From the NCBI GenBank assembly GCA_900318255.1, contig ONJX01000027.1:1-64000 (forward strand): a DNA stretch of 64,000 nucleotides. Reading direction: 5' to 3'. A program made the translations under genes and the position numbers. Every line of letters starts with the position of its first letter. Within the stretch, counting starts at the first letter, position 1. Under the pieces are notes generated by a model. That model was given only the letters and a program-made list of their open reading frames with translations, was not told the origin of the DNA and searched no databases. The DNA comes from an uncultured Prevotellaceae bacterium. GTDB lineage: Bacteria; Bacteroidota; Bacteroidia; Bacteroidales; Muribaculaceae. This document shows positions 53,116-61,331 of the stretch, piece by piece.

Positions 53116-54012
53116 ATGCAAACACCAAATTTTGACCAACTGCTTGACGCTACCTGTCACTTTGGTCACCTGAAACGTAAATGGAACCCTGCCATGGCTC
53201 CCTACATCTTCATGGAGCGTAATGGCATTCACATTATTGACCTCTACAAGACTCAGGCTAAGCTTGAAGAAGCTGCCGTTGCTCTCAAGAACATTGCTAA
53301 GAGTGGCCGCAAGGTTTTGTTTGTTGCCACCAAGAAGCAAGCAAAGCAAGTCGTTGCCGACCGCGCTACTTCGGTTGGAATGCCTTATGTTGTTGAGCGC
53401 TGGCCAGGCGGTATGCTCACTAACTTCCCCACCATTCGCAAGGCTGTGAAGAAGATGGCTTCAATCGACAAGATGACAACCGACGGCACCTTCGACAACA
53501 TGTCGAAGCGTGAGCGCCTGCAAATCACTCGTCAGCGTGCGAAACTCGAGAAGAACCTGGGTTCAATCGCCGAGATGAAGGCTCTGCCTTCGGCACTCTT
53601 TGTTGTTGACGTGCTCAAAGAGCACATCGCCGTTGCCGAGGCTAACCGTCTGGGTATTCCAGTATTTGGCATCGTTGATACCAACAGTAATCCTGAGAAC
53701 GTTGACTTCGTGATTCCCGCTAATGACGACGCTTCGAAGTCGATTGACATCATCCTTAACACCGTGTGTGAGGCTATCAACGAGGGTATTGAGGAGCGCA
53801 AGATTGAGAAAATCGACAACAAGGACGACGCTGCCGAGGAGGAGAACGAAGGAGCTGCCGAGGCTAAGCCACGCCGCGAGAGAGTACGTCGCAAGGCTGC
53901 TCCCAAGGCTGAGGTAAAAGATGAGGCCGCTGCCGAGGCACCTGTCGAGGCTGCCGCTGCCGATGCTGAGGCTCCAAAGGCTGACACTGAGGAGGAGGCT
54001 AAGGCCGAGTAA
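53116..54012 (+). CDS. rpsB: 30S ribosomal protein S2
   Basis: 298 residues. The core (1-235) shows FDQLLDATCHFGHLKRKWNP, NPKMAPYI-type block as NPAMAPYIFMERNGIHIIDL and LPSALFVVDVLKEHIAVAEA. Beyond it is a 60-residue Ala/Glu/Lys tail (DDAAEEENEGAAEAKPRRER, then EAPVEAAAADAEAPKADTEE), not seen in E. coli S2 but common as a low-complexity extension. Preceded by a structured leader and followed by tsf 53 bp later. Confidence 0.97.
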   Translation: MQTPNFDQLLDATCHFGHLKRKWNPAMAPYIFMERNGIHIIDLYKTQAKLEEAAVALKNIAKSGRKVLFVATKKQAKQVVADRATSVGMPYVVERWPGGMLTNFPTIRKAVKKMASIDKMTTDGTFDNMSKRERLQITRQRAKLEKNLGSIAEMKALPSALFVVDVLKEHIAVAEANRLGIPVFGIVDTNSNPENVDFVIPANDDASKSIDIILNTVCEAINEGIEERKIEKIDNKDDAAEEENEGAAEAKPRRERVRRKAAPKAEVKDEAAAEAPVEAAAADAEAPKADTEEEAKAE

Positions 54013-54065
54013 TGCTCAAGAGTTCACTAATTTATAGGTAATAATTTAATTTTTTAAAAACTATT

Positions 54066-55061
54066 ATGGCTGTTTCAATTAACGACATAAAGAAGTTGCG
54101 CGAGATAACCAACGCTGGTATGGTTGATTGCAAGAAGGCTCTCATCGAGGCCGAGAACGATATGGATAAGGCTGTGGAGATCATCCGCAAGCGTGGTCAG
54201 GCCATCGCTGCCAAGCGTGGTGATCGCACTGCTGCCGAGGGTATTGCCAAGTGCAAGGTAGAGGGCAACTTTGGAGCTATCGTGGCTCTGAAGTGTGAGA
54301 CCGAGCCAGTGGCTGGAACCGAGAAGTTTGTCACTCTCGCTAACCGCATTCTCGACGAGGCTGTAGCAGCTAAGGTTCAGAACCTTGACGAGCTCAAGAA
54401 CTTCACATTCGACGGTGCTACCGTTGCCGAGCACATCACTGCTCTGAGTGGTATCACTGGCGAGAAGATGGAGCTTGGCGCCTATGAGTGCCTTGAGGCT
54501 GCTGGCATTGCTGGTTACAACCACTTCAACAAGAAGCTTGCTACTCTCGTGGCTTTCAACGCTCCTGTTGATGAGGAGACTGGAAAGGCTGTGGCTATGC
54601 AGGTTGCCGCAATGCGTCCTGTTGCCGCTTGCCGTGAGCAGATTCCTCAGAATGTAATCGACGAGGAGACTGGCATCGCTATTGAGAAGACCAAGAGCGA
54701 GCAAGTGCAGAAGGCTGTTGAGAACGCTCTCAAGAAGGCTGGTTTCAACCCCTATTACTGCGCTACCGAGGAGCATCAGGATGAGGCCGTGCGCAAGGGC
54801 TACATGACTCCCGAGCAGGTGGAAGAGGCTAAGAAGCTTATGGCCGACACTGCCGATGCTAAGCTCAAGAGCATGCCCGAGCAGATGATCCAGAACATCG
54901 TGAAAGGTCGCATGGAGAAGTTCTACAAGGAGAACATCCTTATGGAGCAGGAGTATGAGGCAAGCGAGGAGAAAGGCATGACTATCGCCATGTTCCTTGA
55001 CAAGGCTCACAAGGGGCTCGTTGCTACCGACCTCAAGCGTGTAAATCTTAACGCAGACTAA
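54066..55061 (+). CDS. tsf: Elongation factor Ts
   Basis: 331 residues. The N-terminal UBA-like domain (INDIKKLREITNAGMVDCKK, ALIEAENDMDKAVEIIRKRG) is followed by two core repeats that contact EF-Tu. It exchanges GDP on EF-Tu. The rpsB-tsf pair is conserved. An intrinsic terminator follows at 55085-55130. Confidence 0.97.
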   Translation: MAVSINDIKKLREITNAGMVDCKKALIEAENDMDKAVEIIRKRGQAIAAKRGDRTAAEGIAKCKVEGNFGAIVALKCETEPVAGTEKFVTLANRILDEAVAAKVQNLDELKNFTFDGATVAEHITALSGITGEKMELGAYECLEAAGIAGYNHFNKKLATLVAFNAPVDEETGKAVAMQVAAMRPVAACREQIPQNVIDEETGIAIEKTKSEQVQKAVENALKKAGFNPYYCATEEHQDEAVRKGYMTPEQVEEAKKLMADTADAKLKSMPEQMIQNIVKGRMEKFYKENILMEQEYEASEEKGMTIAMFLDKAHKGLVATDLKRVNLNAD

Positions 55062-55084
55062 TTTTTGTGGTTAAGCAATATTTT

Positions 55085-55130
55085 TTAGAGGAGTACCAAC
55101 ACAAAACTGGTGCTCCTCTAAATTTTTTTT
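55085..55130 (+). terminator. Intrinsic terminator of the rplM-rpsI-rpsB-tsf operon
   Basis: TTAGAGGAGTACCA (55085-55098) pairs with TGGTGCTCCTCTAA (55108-55121) with one G-T pair, 9-nt loop, then eight T residues (55123-55130). Confidence 0.92.
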
Positions 55131-55153
55131 CGGGCGCTAAATGAAAGCTTCTC

Positions 55154-55735
55154 TCAGCTTCTCAGCAGAGCCATTATTTGTGGCAGGATGGCTATGTTGC
55201 CGTCGTTGATGATGTTCTTGACAGGAACTGTGACCGCGCTCATTGAAGCCGATTGAGAGCTTATTCGCTCAAGCACCTTGTCTCGGGTTGTAGCATTGCG
55301 GCTTATGACTCTGGCGATGCGGGTCTCTAGCGGAGCACTCACATTCCACACCTCATCGACCATTGTGTGCATTCCTGCTTCTACCAATATTGCTGTCTCA
55401 ACAAAGTTTTGGCATCCTGGGCGGGAGTTATGCCAGTTGATCAGGTCATCTTTTACCACAGGATGTACTATGCCGTTGACTGCCGTCAGTGCTTTGGGGT
55501 CGTTGAATATAATGGAGCTGAGCAGTGTCTTGTTGATGCTGCCATCGTGGTTGTAGATGTCCTTGCCAAAGTGCTCGGTGAGTTGCTGCCTGATCACGGG
55601 TGAAGTTGTCATCAATAGCTTGGCGCGATGGTCGCAGTCATACACATCATGACCCATATTGCTCAATATCCTGGCAACCATGCTTTTGCCAGAGCCGATG
55701 CCTCCTGTTATCGCTATCAGTCGCTTTGTGGTCAT
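55154..55735 (-). CDS. coaE: Dephospho-CoA kinase
   Basis: 193 residues. ITGGIGSGKSMVARILSNMG holds the P-loop; YDCDHRAK is the conserved acidic site; HPVVKDDLINW and VETAILVEAG follow the family pattern. Last step of CoA synthesis (3'-phosphorylation of dephospho-CoA). Last gene of nusB-yajC-ybbR-coaE; it starts 6 nt after ybbR. Confidence 0.95.
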   Translation of the reverse strand: MTTKRLIAITGGIGSGKSMVARILSNMGHDVYDCDHRAKLLMTTSPVIRQQLTEHFGKDIYNHDGSINKTLLSSIIFNDPKALTAVNGIVHPVVKDDLINWHNSRPGCQNFVETAILVEAGMHTMVDEVWNVSAPLETRIARVISRNATTRDKVLERISSQSASMSAVTVPVKNIINDGNIAILPQIMALLRS

Positions 55736-55741
55736 TGCTTT

Positions 55742-56725
55742 TTAGTATCGCTCAATCAAGTAGTTGACACTGTCGATGGGTAGCGTGACGTTAGTGTAGT
55801 TGCCCGACACTTCGCCTAGTTTTATGTTCACCTTGTTGTTTTTTGGGTCAATGTCGTTATAATCGACAATGACAGTCAAGTTCACGGGGTCGCGGTAGTG
55901 ACTCTGTGGCACAAGGAATGTGACGTCAATTGATGGTGGGAACACTAGCACTCTCACGCCGTGGGGCTGGTTCCTCAATGAGATGGAGGCGTTGAAGTCT
56001 TTCCTGATGAGCGGCTCTACAGGAACGGTGAGCTTCACTCTGTCGGGCACGATTTTCACATTGTTGATGCCCTTTATTGTCACTTCCTTGGTGAATGTGG
56101 AGGTGAGATTTGCCACTTCCACTGTAGAGATATCTACCTCATTGACCTTGAAGAGGGTGGCTTGGTCAAGGGCATAAACTATAGCCGAGTCGGGATCGGT
56201 TTTTATCAAATCGGGGTTGATGACAAATTGCTTGTCGGGGATAATGTTCTCAATGTTGTCCTCCCAATTGATGGGCACTTTTTTCCCTGGCAGAGTGGTG
56301 TATTTTGACACTATGCTCTCGGGAATTACTTTGATAATAGTGGCCTCATTGTTAATCGCCCTCCTCACTTCATTTATCAGCTGATTGGGAGCGATTTCCA
56401 TGGCGCTGTTTTTCTCGTTGATATATTTGCTCAGGTCTAGCTCTATGGTGGGCGTTGACTGAAAGAATGACTTGAGGAACGAAAGCCCGCGGTCTTTTAC
56501 TGTCACTGTGACAGTAGTGGGCACATCATTAATGAGGGTTATGCTCTTGGGCTTGTTTACCACTACATTGATAGTGATGTCGCGGGTAATGTTGTTGTTG
56601 AACGAGAGGAGTATCCAAAACAGTGCAGCAATCACCACAAAAAATAGGAACAAGAAAGTTTCCTTGCTCGATAATTTTTTGCTTAGCGACGATAGCCACT
56701 TGATGTGCTGCTTGAACCAACTCAT
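55742..56725 (-). CDS. YbbR-like domain protein
   Basis: 327 residues. One N-terminal membrane anchor (FLFLFFVVIAALFWILLSF) then repeated beta domains (VTVTVKDRGLSFLKSF, KKVPINWEDNIENI, VRLTVPVEP-type block as VKLTVPVEPLIRKD) matching YbbR/CdaR-like repeats. Periplasmic. In Bacteroidetes it is commonly found next to coaE. Precise role unknown; in Firmicutes the relative CdaR controls the di-adenylate cyclase CdaA, which is not in the window. Confidence 0.82.
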   Translation of the reverse strand: MSWFKQHIKWLSSLSKKLSSKETFLFLFFVVIAALFWILLSFNNNITRDITINVVVNKPKSITLINDVPTTVTVTVKDRGLSFLKSFFQSTPTIELDLSKYINEKNSAMEIAPNQLINEVRRAINNEATIIKVIPESIVSKYTTLPGKKVPINWEDNIENIIPDKQFVINPDLIKTDPDSAIVYALDQATLFKVNEVDISTVEVANLTSTFTKEVTIKGINNVKIVPDRVKLTVPVEPLIRKDFNASISLRNQPHGVRVLVFPPSIDVTFLVPQSHYRDPVNLTVIVDYNDIDPKNNKVNIKLGEVSGNYTNVTLPIDSVNYLIERY

Positions 56726-56820
56726 TGCTTAGTGGAATAATATCGCAACAATAGCACAGTAGTGCGCTCGGGAGGTCACTACTTTGCTATTGTGTGGCGG
56801 GATAATGATGAATTGAAAAA

Positions 56821-57171
56821 TTAGTTGGCGTTCTTGATGTCGGCACCCGACTCAATGGCATCGCCTGCCGATGGATATACCATAGCCTTGTCGATGGTGA
56901 TTTTCACGTTGTCATCGACTTGCAGCACTATCACATTTTCTTTGATTTCTTTAATCTTGCCGTGAATGCCACCCGCGGTAATCACTTTGTCGCCTTTCTG
57001 CATTGCTTCGCGGAACTTCCTGATTTCTTTCTGCTTCTTGCTCTGTGGACGAATCATGAAGAAATAGAAAATGGCGATAAGGGCAACAATCATAATAATG
57101 CCCGACCATCCGCCTCCGGCACCGGCCTCGCCCTCGGCTTGTGGGGCGAAGAGTAAAATGTAGTTCAACAT
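56821..57171 (-). CDS. yajC: Preprotein translocase subunit YajC
   Basis: 116 residues, one membrane segment (IIMIVALIAIFYFFMIRPQS) with the family motif FFMIRPQSKKQKE, followed by a small cytosolic beta domain (DKVITAGGIHGKIKEIKENV). Accessory to SecDF. Between nusB (55 bp) and ybbR (95 bp). Confidence 0.95.
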   Translation of the reverse strand: MLNYILLFAPQAEGEAGAGGGWSGIIMIVALIAIFYFFMIRPQSKKQKEIRKFREAMQKGDKVITAGGIHGKIKEIKENVIVLQVDDNVKITIDKAMVYPSAGDAIESGADIKNAN

Positions 57172-57226
57172 AGTAGTGTATATGATTAAAATTTAAAAAT
57201 TAGTTTTGTCTTGTGTGTGAGTCACA

Positions 57227-58159
57227 TCATGGTTTCCAGATTACTCCAGAGTTTTTCAGATCGCGGAATGCTGCATTGAGCACACCGTTGACAAATGATG
57301 AGCTGCTGGGGCTGCTGAAGGATTTAGCAATCTCGATATATTCGTTAAGAGTTACCGTTGTGGGTATCTTCTCAAAAGTCCTGACCTCGGCAAGAGCAAC
57401 AAGAAGTATCACTCTGTCGATAAGCGCGATGCGGTCGCTATCCCAGTGCCTGGAGTCTATAAACTTCTCGATGGTGGCGGTGTTCAAGTCTTCTTGGCTG
57501 AGGGTAGCGCTGAAGAGCTCTGCTCCATAGTCGGCATCCTCTTGATCCTTGAATTGAGGCATAATGGGATTTTTGTCGCCGTCGTTGAAGCGCTTGATGG
57601 TCTTTATTACAAATTGCCCCATGAAGTCAAGGTCGTCGCAGCTCCAGTACATCGACTGGTTCTCGAGTTCCTCTAGCAGGTCTTCGTCATCGATGAGCAA
57701 CCGCTTGAAGAGCTGTTTCCACAGGTAGCAGTCGCCATCGAGGTCGCAGCAGTCATTGTCCATGTACTCCTTGTAGATGTCGCTCTCTTGTATTTTGTTG
57801 AGCATCAGTTTCAAGAAGATTTCATTGTCTTTCCACGACAGTTTGTGCTCTTGAATGTAATGCTGCAGTTGCTCATTCTCTCTAAGAAGTGCAACGAGCT
57901 TGTTATCTACAAATTTTGTGTTAGGGTAGAGGTCTTCTCTTGTAGGCAAGAATTTGTGTTTCGCCTCGTCAAGATTTCTGTCTTGTAAATCGGTCAAGTC
58001 GATAATCAACTTGAGCAAGTAGTTGTATAGCTCATAAGACTTGTCAAAACTGTGTTGCAACTCGTTCCTGGCCATTTCGGGTGATTTTATACTTCTCGTT
58101 ACCATGAAGTTATAAATCATCTGAACTACTTTTATCCTTATTAATATTCTGTTAATCAT
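57227..58159 (-). CDS. nusB: Transcription antitermination protein NusB
   Basis: 310 residues, about twice the E. coli length, as usual in Bacteroidetes. The N-terminus (RILIRIKVVQMIYNFMVT) and the C-terminal helical core (IALIDRVILLVALAEVRTFE, VTLNEYIEIAKSFSSPSSSS) are the conserved NusB blocks. The additional 150 residues lie in the middle. It binds boxA RNA with S10 in rRNA antitermination. First gene of its operon, with a promoter inside a dispersed repeat. Confidence 0.92.
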   Translation of the reverse strand: MINRILIRIKVVQMIYNFMVTRSIKSPEMARNELQHSFDKSYELYNYLLKLIIDLTDLQDRNLDEAKHKFLPTREDLYPNTKFVDNKLVALLRENEQLQHYIQEHKLSWKDNEIFLKLMLNKIQESDIYKEYMDNDCCDLDGDCYLWKQLFKRLLIDDEDLLEELENQSMYWSCDDLDFMGQFVIKTIKRFNDGDKNPIMPQFKDQEDADYGAELFSATLSQEDLNTATIEKFIDSRHWDSDRIALIDRVILLVALAEVRTFEKIPTTVTLNEYIEIAKSFSSPSSSSFVNGVLNAAFRDLKNSGVIWKP

Positions 58160-58226
58160 TGTGCTTATGAAAAATTAATGAGCTTTTGCCAACTCTTGAC
58201 GTGTAAAAGAAGATGAAAAATCACTA

Positions 58227-58257
58227 CAAAATTAGTGCAAGTTGAGTGAAATACAAA
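58227..58257 (-). promoter_or_regulatory. Promoter of nusB-yajC-ybbR-coaE
   Basis: On the minus strand TTTG (58254-58257), 19-bp spacer, TAATTTTG (58227-58234), 67 bp before the nusB ATG. Architecture identical to those at 5773 and 59506. Confidence 0.78.
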
Positions 58258-58303
58258 ATGAAAGACAAAGTTTTTCATTTTTATTACCTAGACGCAGCCT
58301 AAT
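58227..58303 (-). repeat. Promoter-carrying dispersed repeat, single copy at nusB
   Basis: Reads on the minus strand AATTAGGCTGCGTCTAGG, an A/T hairpin (AAAATGAAAA...TTTCATTTT) then the promoter. The TAG of AATTAG is also the stop codon of the upstream AI-2E/PerM gene, so the repeat begins exactly at that gene's end. Confidence 0.82.
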
Positions 58304-59480
58304 TCTCACAATCGCCATTGCTGGTGGTAGGCTCCTGGACAGCTATATGGCTGTTGCGTTTCTTTTTTATTTTCCTCTTCTTGTTATATAGCGGGTTGGG
58401 GGTGTGTAGCACATACTCGCAATAATAGCTGATGATGAGAGTTGTCATGGGAAGAGCTATTATCAGACCCACCAGCCCCAAGATGTAGCCCCACACCGAC
58501 AACGCCAAGAACACGATAGCAGGTTTTAGTCCCATCTGCTGTTTCATGATCATGGGTATGAGCACCAGGTCTTGGATGAGCTGGCAGATGCAGTAGGCGG
58601 CAAATGTCCATCCAAATAGTGGCCAGAATGGTTGTCCTGTATCTACCGATAGCACCAGGCACAGGAAAGCGGCGATGGGCAGCGACACTAGTTGCAAGTA
58701 AGGAACCATGTTTAGCACTCCAATGAACAGACCAAAGGCTATAGCCATAGGCAAACCTATGATTGAGAACTCTATGGCAAAGATAATGCCCACAAAGAGC
58801 GAGACTAAGGCTTGTCCGCGGAAGTAGCGGCTCATAGTCTGCTCCACGTCGCGAATTATCTTGAACCCAATGCGACGATACTTTGGGGGGATTGCGGCCT
58901 TGAAACTATGGGTAATCTTGTCATAGTCGAGCAAGATGAAGAACATGTAGAGCAACACAAGCAGCAGCGTGAATATAGACAGAATAACGCTAAACGTGCC
59001 TCCTATCACGCTCCATGTGCCACTGAGCAGGTTGTTGATCACATTCACCCATTGCTCTTTAGTGAGAAGCTTCTGCCACTGGGTCAAGTCGATGTTCTCC
59101 CTTATGAAATCGTGGACGGCGGCAGGGATATGTGGCACTTGGAAGGACGTTTTGGCATAATGTGTTAGCATTGTGGTCATGCTGCTCACCTCATTCACCA
59201 AATATGGGATAAGAAACCACAGTGATATGATAATTGCGCCTATGGCAATGATGATGGCTAGAACAGAGGCCACAGCACGACCTTTCAGATGGAGCGCTCT
59301 TCTTATTAACTCCACGAGAGGATTGAGCATGTAGGCCAGCAGTCCGCCTATCAAGAATGGCAACAGCACATTCCTCAAATAGTTGATTACAAGAATTGCC
59401 AAGGCAATGCACACGGCAGTAAGTATGAGTCGAGTGACTCGGTCAAAATCATAACGCTTATTTGTCCTTGATGGTACCAT
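58299..59480 (-). CDS. AI-2E / PerM family membrane protein
   Basis: 393 residues with about eight membrane segments. The family blocks are LRNVLLPFLIGGLLAYMLNP, SRYFRGQALVSLFVGIIFAI and AIVFLALSVWGYILGLVGLI. Members export or permit passage of small molecules; the AI-2 role is known only in a few. It lies upstream of nusB, whose promoter begins at this gene's stop codon. C-terminal tail is basic (KKRKIKKKRNSHI) and cytosolic. Confidence 0.9.
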   Translation of the reverse strand: MVPSRTNKRYDFDRVTRLILTAVCIALAILVINYLRNVLLPFLIGGLLAYMLNPLVELIRRALHLKGRAVASVLAIIIAIGAIIISLWFLIPYLVNEVSSMTTMLTHYAKTSFQVPHIPAAVHDFIRENIDLTQWQKLLTKEQWVNVINNLLSGTWSVIGGTFSVILSIFTLLLVLLYMFFILLDYDKITHSFKAAIPPKYRRIGFKIIRDVEQTMSRYFRGQALVSLFVGIIFAIEFSIIGLPMAIAFGLFIGVLNMVPYLQLVSLPIAAFLCLVLSVDTGQPFWPLFGWTFAAYCICQLIQDLVLIPMIMKQQMGLKPAIVFLALSVWGYILGLVGLIIALPMTTLIISYYCEYVLHTPNPLYNKKRKIKKKRNSHIAVQEPTTSNGDCEN

Positions 59481-59505
59481 ACAACTCGCCTGAGGTTTTA
59501 CCTTG

Positions 59506-59536
59506 CAAAATTAGTGCAAACCGAGAGCAGAACAAA
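59506..59536 (-). promoter_or_regulatory. Promoter of the AI-2E/PerM gene inside a repeat copy
   Basis: On the minus strand TTTG (59533-59536), 19-bp spacer, TAATTTTG (59506-59513), about 25 bp before the ATG at 59480. Confidence 0.78.
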
Positions 59537-59702
59537 ATAAAAAACGAAGTTTTTGTATTTTTTTTATGCCGAGGTGCCGCCTAATTTATCCACAATTAGT
59601 GCAAACCGAGCGAAATTCAAAATGAAAAGCCCAAGTTTTTCATTTTTATTTCTAATGTGCTGCCTATTTTATCAAAAAATAGTGCAAGCCGAGCAAGAGA
59701 TT
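59506..59702 (-). repeat. Array of promoter-carrying dispersed repeats, copy set C
   Basis: Three occurrences of the core (TTAGTGCAAACCGAG or close, at about 59511, 59597 and 59680 on the plus strand). The unit has the same order as at 5551-5803 but runs leftward, so the copy nearest the AI-2E/PerM gene supplies its promoter. Confidence 0.8.
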
Positions 59703-59714
59703 TACAAAAAACAT

Positions 59715-59722
59715 TAACTTTG
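59715..59722 (+). promoter_or_regulatory. -7 box of the thioesterase gene
   Basis: TAACTTTG followed by CAC, 25 bp before the ATG at 59748. No -33 box at ideal distance. Confidence 0.6.
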
Positions 59723-59747
59723 CACTACTATATTTAAAAATGCAATT

Positions 59748-60119
59748 ATGGTAGAAACAGGATTGAAATATACAAGTCAGATGATTGTCAGCAAGCAGCT
59801 GACGGCGCAAAGCATGGGTTCGGGCGACATGGCAGTGCTTGCCACGCCTGCTATGATGGCGCTCATGGAAAACGCCGCCATGCTTGCTGTGGCACCTCAT
59901 TTGCCAGAGGGTTGCACCACGGTGGGAGGGCACATAGCGGCATCGCATCTGCGGCCCAGCAAGATTGGCGACAGTGTGGAAGCGACAGCTACTGTGACAA
60001 AGGTCGATGGCAAGAAGATAGAATTTAAGGTCGAGGCACGCAGCAATGGCACACTGCTTGGCGAGGGCACTCACTTGCGATTTATTGTTGACCGCAAGAA
60101 ATTCATGGATAGACTTTAA
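59748..60119 (+). CDS. Hotdog-fold thioesterase (FlK-like)
   Basis: 123 residues. The hotdog pattern is clear: GSGDMAVLATPAMMALMENA, EGCTTVGGHIAASHLRPSKI, GDSVEATATVTKVDGKKIEF. It is close in layout to fluoroacetyl-CoA thioesterase-like proteins (TVG(T)xxxxxH near residue 65). It hydrolyses small acyl-CoAs in the cytosol. Its stop overlaps the stop of the convergent methyltransferase by four bases. Confidence 0.85.
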   Translation: MVETGLKYTSQMIVSKQLTAQSMGSGDMAVLATPAMMALMENAAMLAVAPHLPEGCTTVGGHIAASHLRPSKIGDSVEATATVTKVDGKKIEFKVEARSNGTLLGEGTHLRFIVDRKKFMDRL

Positions 60120-61327
60120 GTTGCTTTTTTGCACACTATCAGCACTTGCTCGCCATCAGCAAGCGTGGTGGCAAAGAGGTAGGTATTGCCTCCGTCTTGC
60201 ACACGCAGGCGCTGCTTTAGTGCCTCGGCGCTTAGGCGAAAGTTGCGGGTAGCAATATTGAGGTGTGGATAACGCTTTGAAATTGACTTGATTTCTTTTC
60301 CCTTAAACGGGATTATGTCAACTATCATGAACTCTCGGCCCGGAAAATCAGGAATTGGGCTGCTGCTTGCCATCAAGTGAGAGTTTTGGGCAAGTTGTGA
60401 CACTCCGTAAGCATGCTCCACAGCACTGTAGCATCCTAGCTTCATGATGCTGGCGTTGGGCTCATAAAGGTATTCTCCGGCCATAGGCCGTGCTCGGTCA
60501 CTTGCTGGCGTCACGTCATTAGCGCCTGCGGTGAACCGGTGCCACGCTCTTCCGTCGTGGTTGAGGGCATGCTGGGTGACGGCAAGTGATGGCTTAGAAA
60601 AATCAAGCTTGAACAGCAACTCTTTGCATTCGTTTTTCACACTCACTGCCCACACATCAGCAAGATGCTCGCCTAGGTCGCGCACCGACTGTGTTAAGTC
60701 AAGCATGGGGGAGGCTTTGATCAATAGCCGTGACGTGTGCTGCGCAATTATAGGCAACAGTTCTAACACATTAGGCTGGCAACTGGCAAAGCCAAACACC
60801 CGCTTGCCGTCATCGCCACGACGTGCTGGGTCGATAAAGATGGCATCATAACGCTTGCCGGCATCAAGTTGATTGAGATACTGCACCGAGTCGGCATTCA
60901 CCACCTTTACATTGGGAGCGAGAAAAGCAAAATTGTAAGACCCCACAGCGGCAATATCTTTGTCAATCTCGATGGCGGTGACCTCCTGAACACATTGCGA
61001 AATGTAATAGTCGTCAACCCCAAGGCCCATTGTCATGTCGAGCACATGGTCGTTGAAACTAAAGAGCGACGAGTGAAAATGAGCTACAGCCTCGTGGGTA
61101 CACTGCTCGGCACTTAGCGCCTTGGGAAACAGGAAATTATCGTGCCGCAGCAGAAATGGTATTTTGTCCTTCGCCTTGCGGCGGCACTCAATCTGCAAAA
61201 CAGCAAAACTCTTGTCGAAAGAGAGGCCTGGCTCATCTTTCAACAAGAGTTTACAAGTGTCGGCATCGCGATTGCGGGCGATGTAGGAGAACATCGCGGC
61301 ATCTACTTGATGTCCGGCAATCAGCAT
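60116..61327 (-). CDS. Class I SAM-dependent methyltransferase with THUMP-like C-terminal domain
   Basis: 403 residues from the ATG at 61327 (MLIAGHQVDA); the frame is open 24 codons further, overlapping aspS. SAM-binding motif I VLDMTMGLGVDDYYIS near residue 90, motif II AIEIDKDI, motif IV FIDPARRGDDGKRVF near 170. The C-terminal region (EFMIVDIIPFKGKEIKSISK) matches the THUMP-like domain found in this family. Probably an RNA-modifying enzyme. It begins 4 nt after aspS, so it is co-expressed with it. Confidence 0.82.
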   Translation of the reverse strand: MLIAGHQVDAAMFSYIARNRDADTCKLLLKDEPGLSFDKSFAVLQIECRRKAKDKIPFLLRHDNFLFPKALSAEQCTHEAVAHFHSSLFSFNDHVLDMTMGLGVDDYYISQCVQEVTAIEIDKDIAAVGSYNFAFLAPNVKVVNADSVQYLNQLDAGKRYDAIFIDPARRGDDGKRVFGFASCQPNVLELLPIIAQHTSRLLIKASPMLDLTQSVRDLGEHLADVWAVSVKNECKELLFKLDFSKPSLAVTQHALNHDGRAWHRFTAGANDVTPASDRARPMAGEYLYEPNASIMKLGCYSAVEHAYGVSQLAQNSHLMASSSPIPDFPGREFMIVDIIPFKGKEIKSISKRYPHLNIATRNFRLSAEALKQRLRVQDGGNTYLFATTLADGEQVLIVCKKAT

Positions 61328-61331
61328 GTCG

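Noticed and set aside
54075..55010. 311-codon ORF antisense to tsf
   Set aside because: It is a shadow of a strongly codon-biased gene; composition (Leu/Ser/His-rich without pattern) has no family resemblance.
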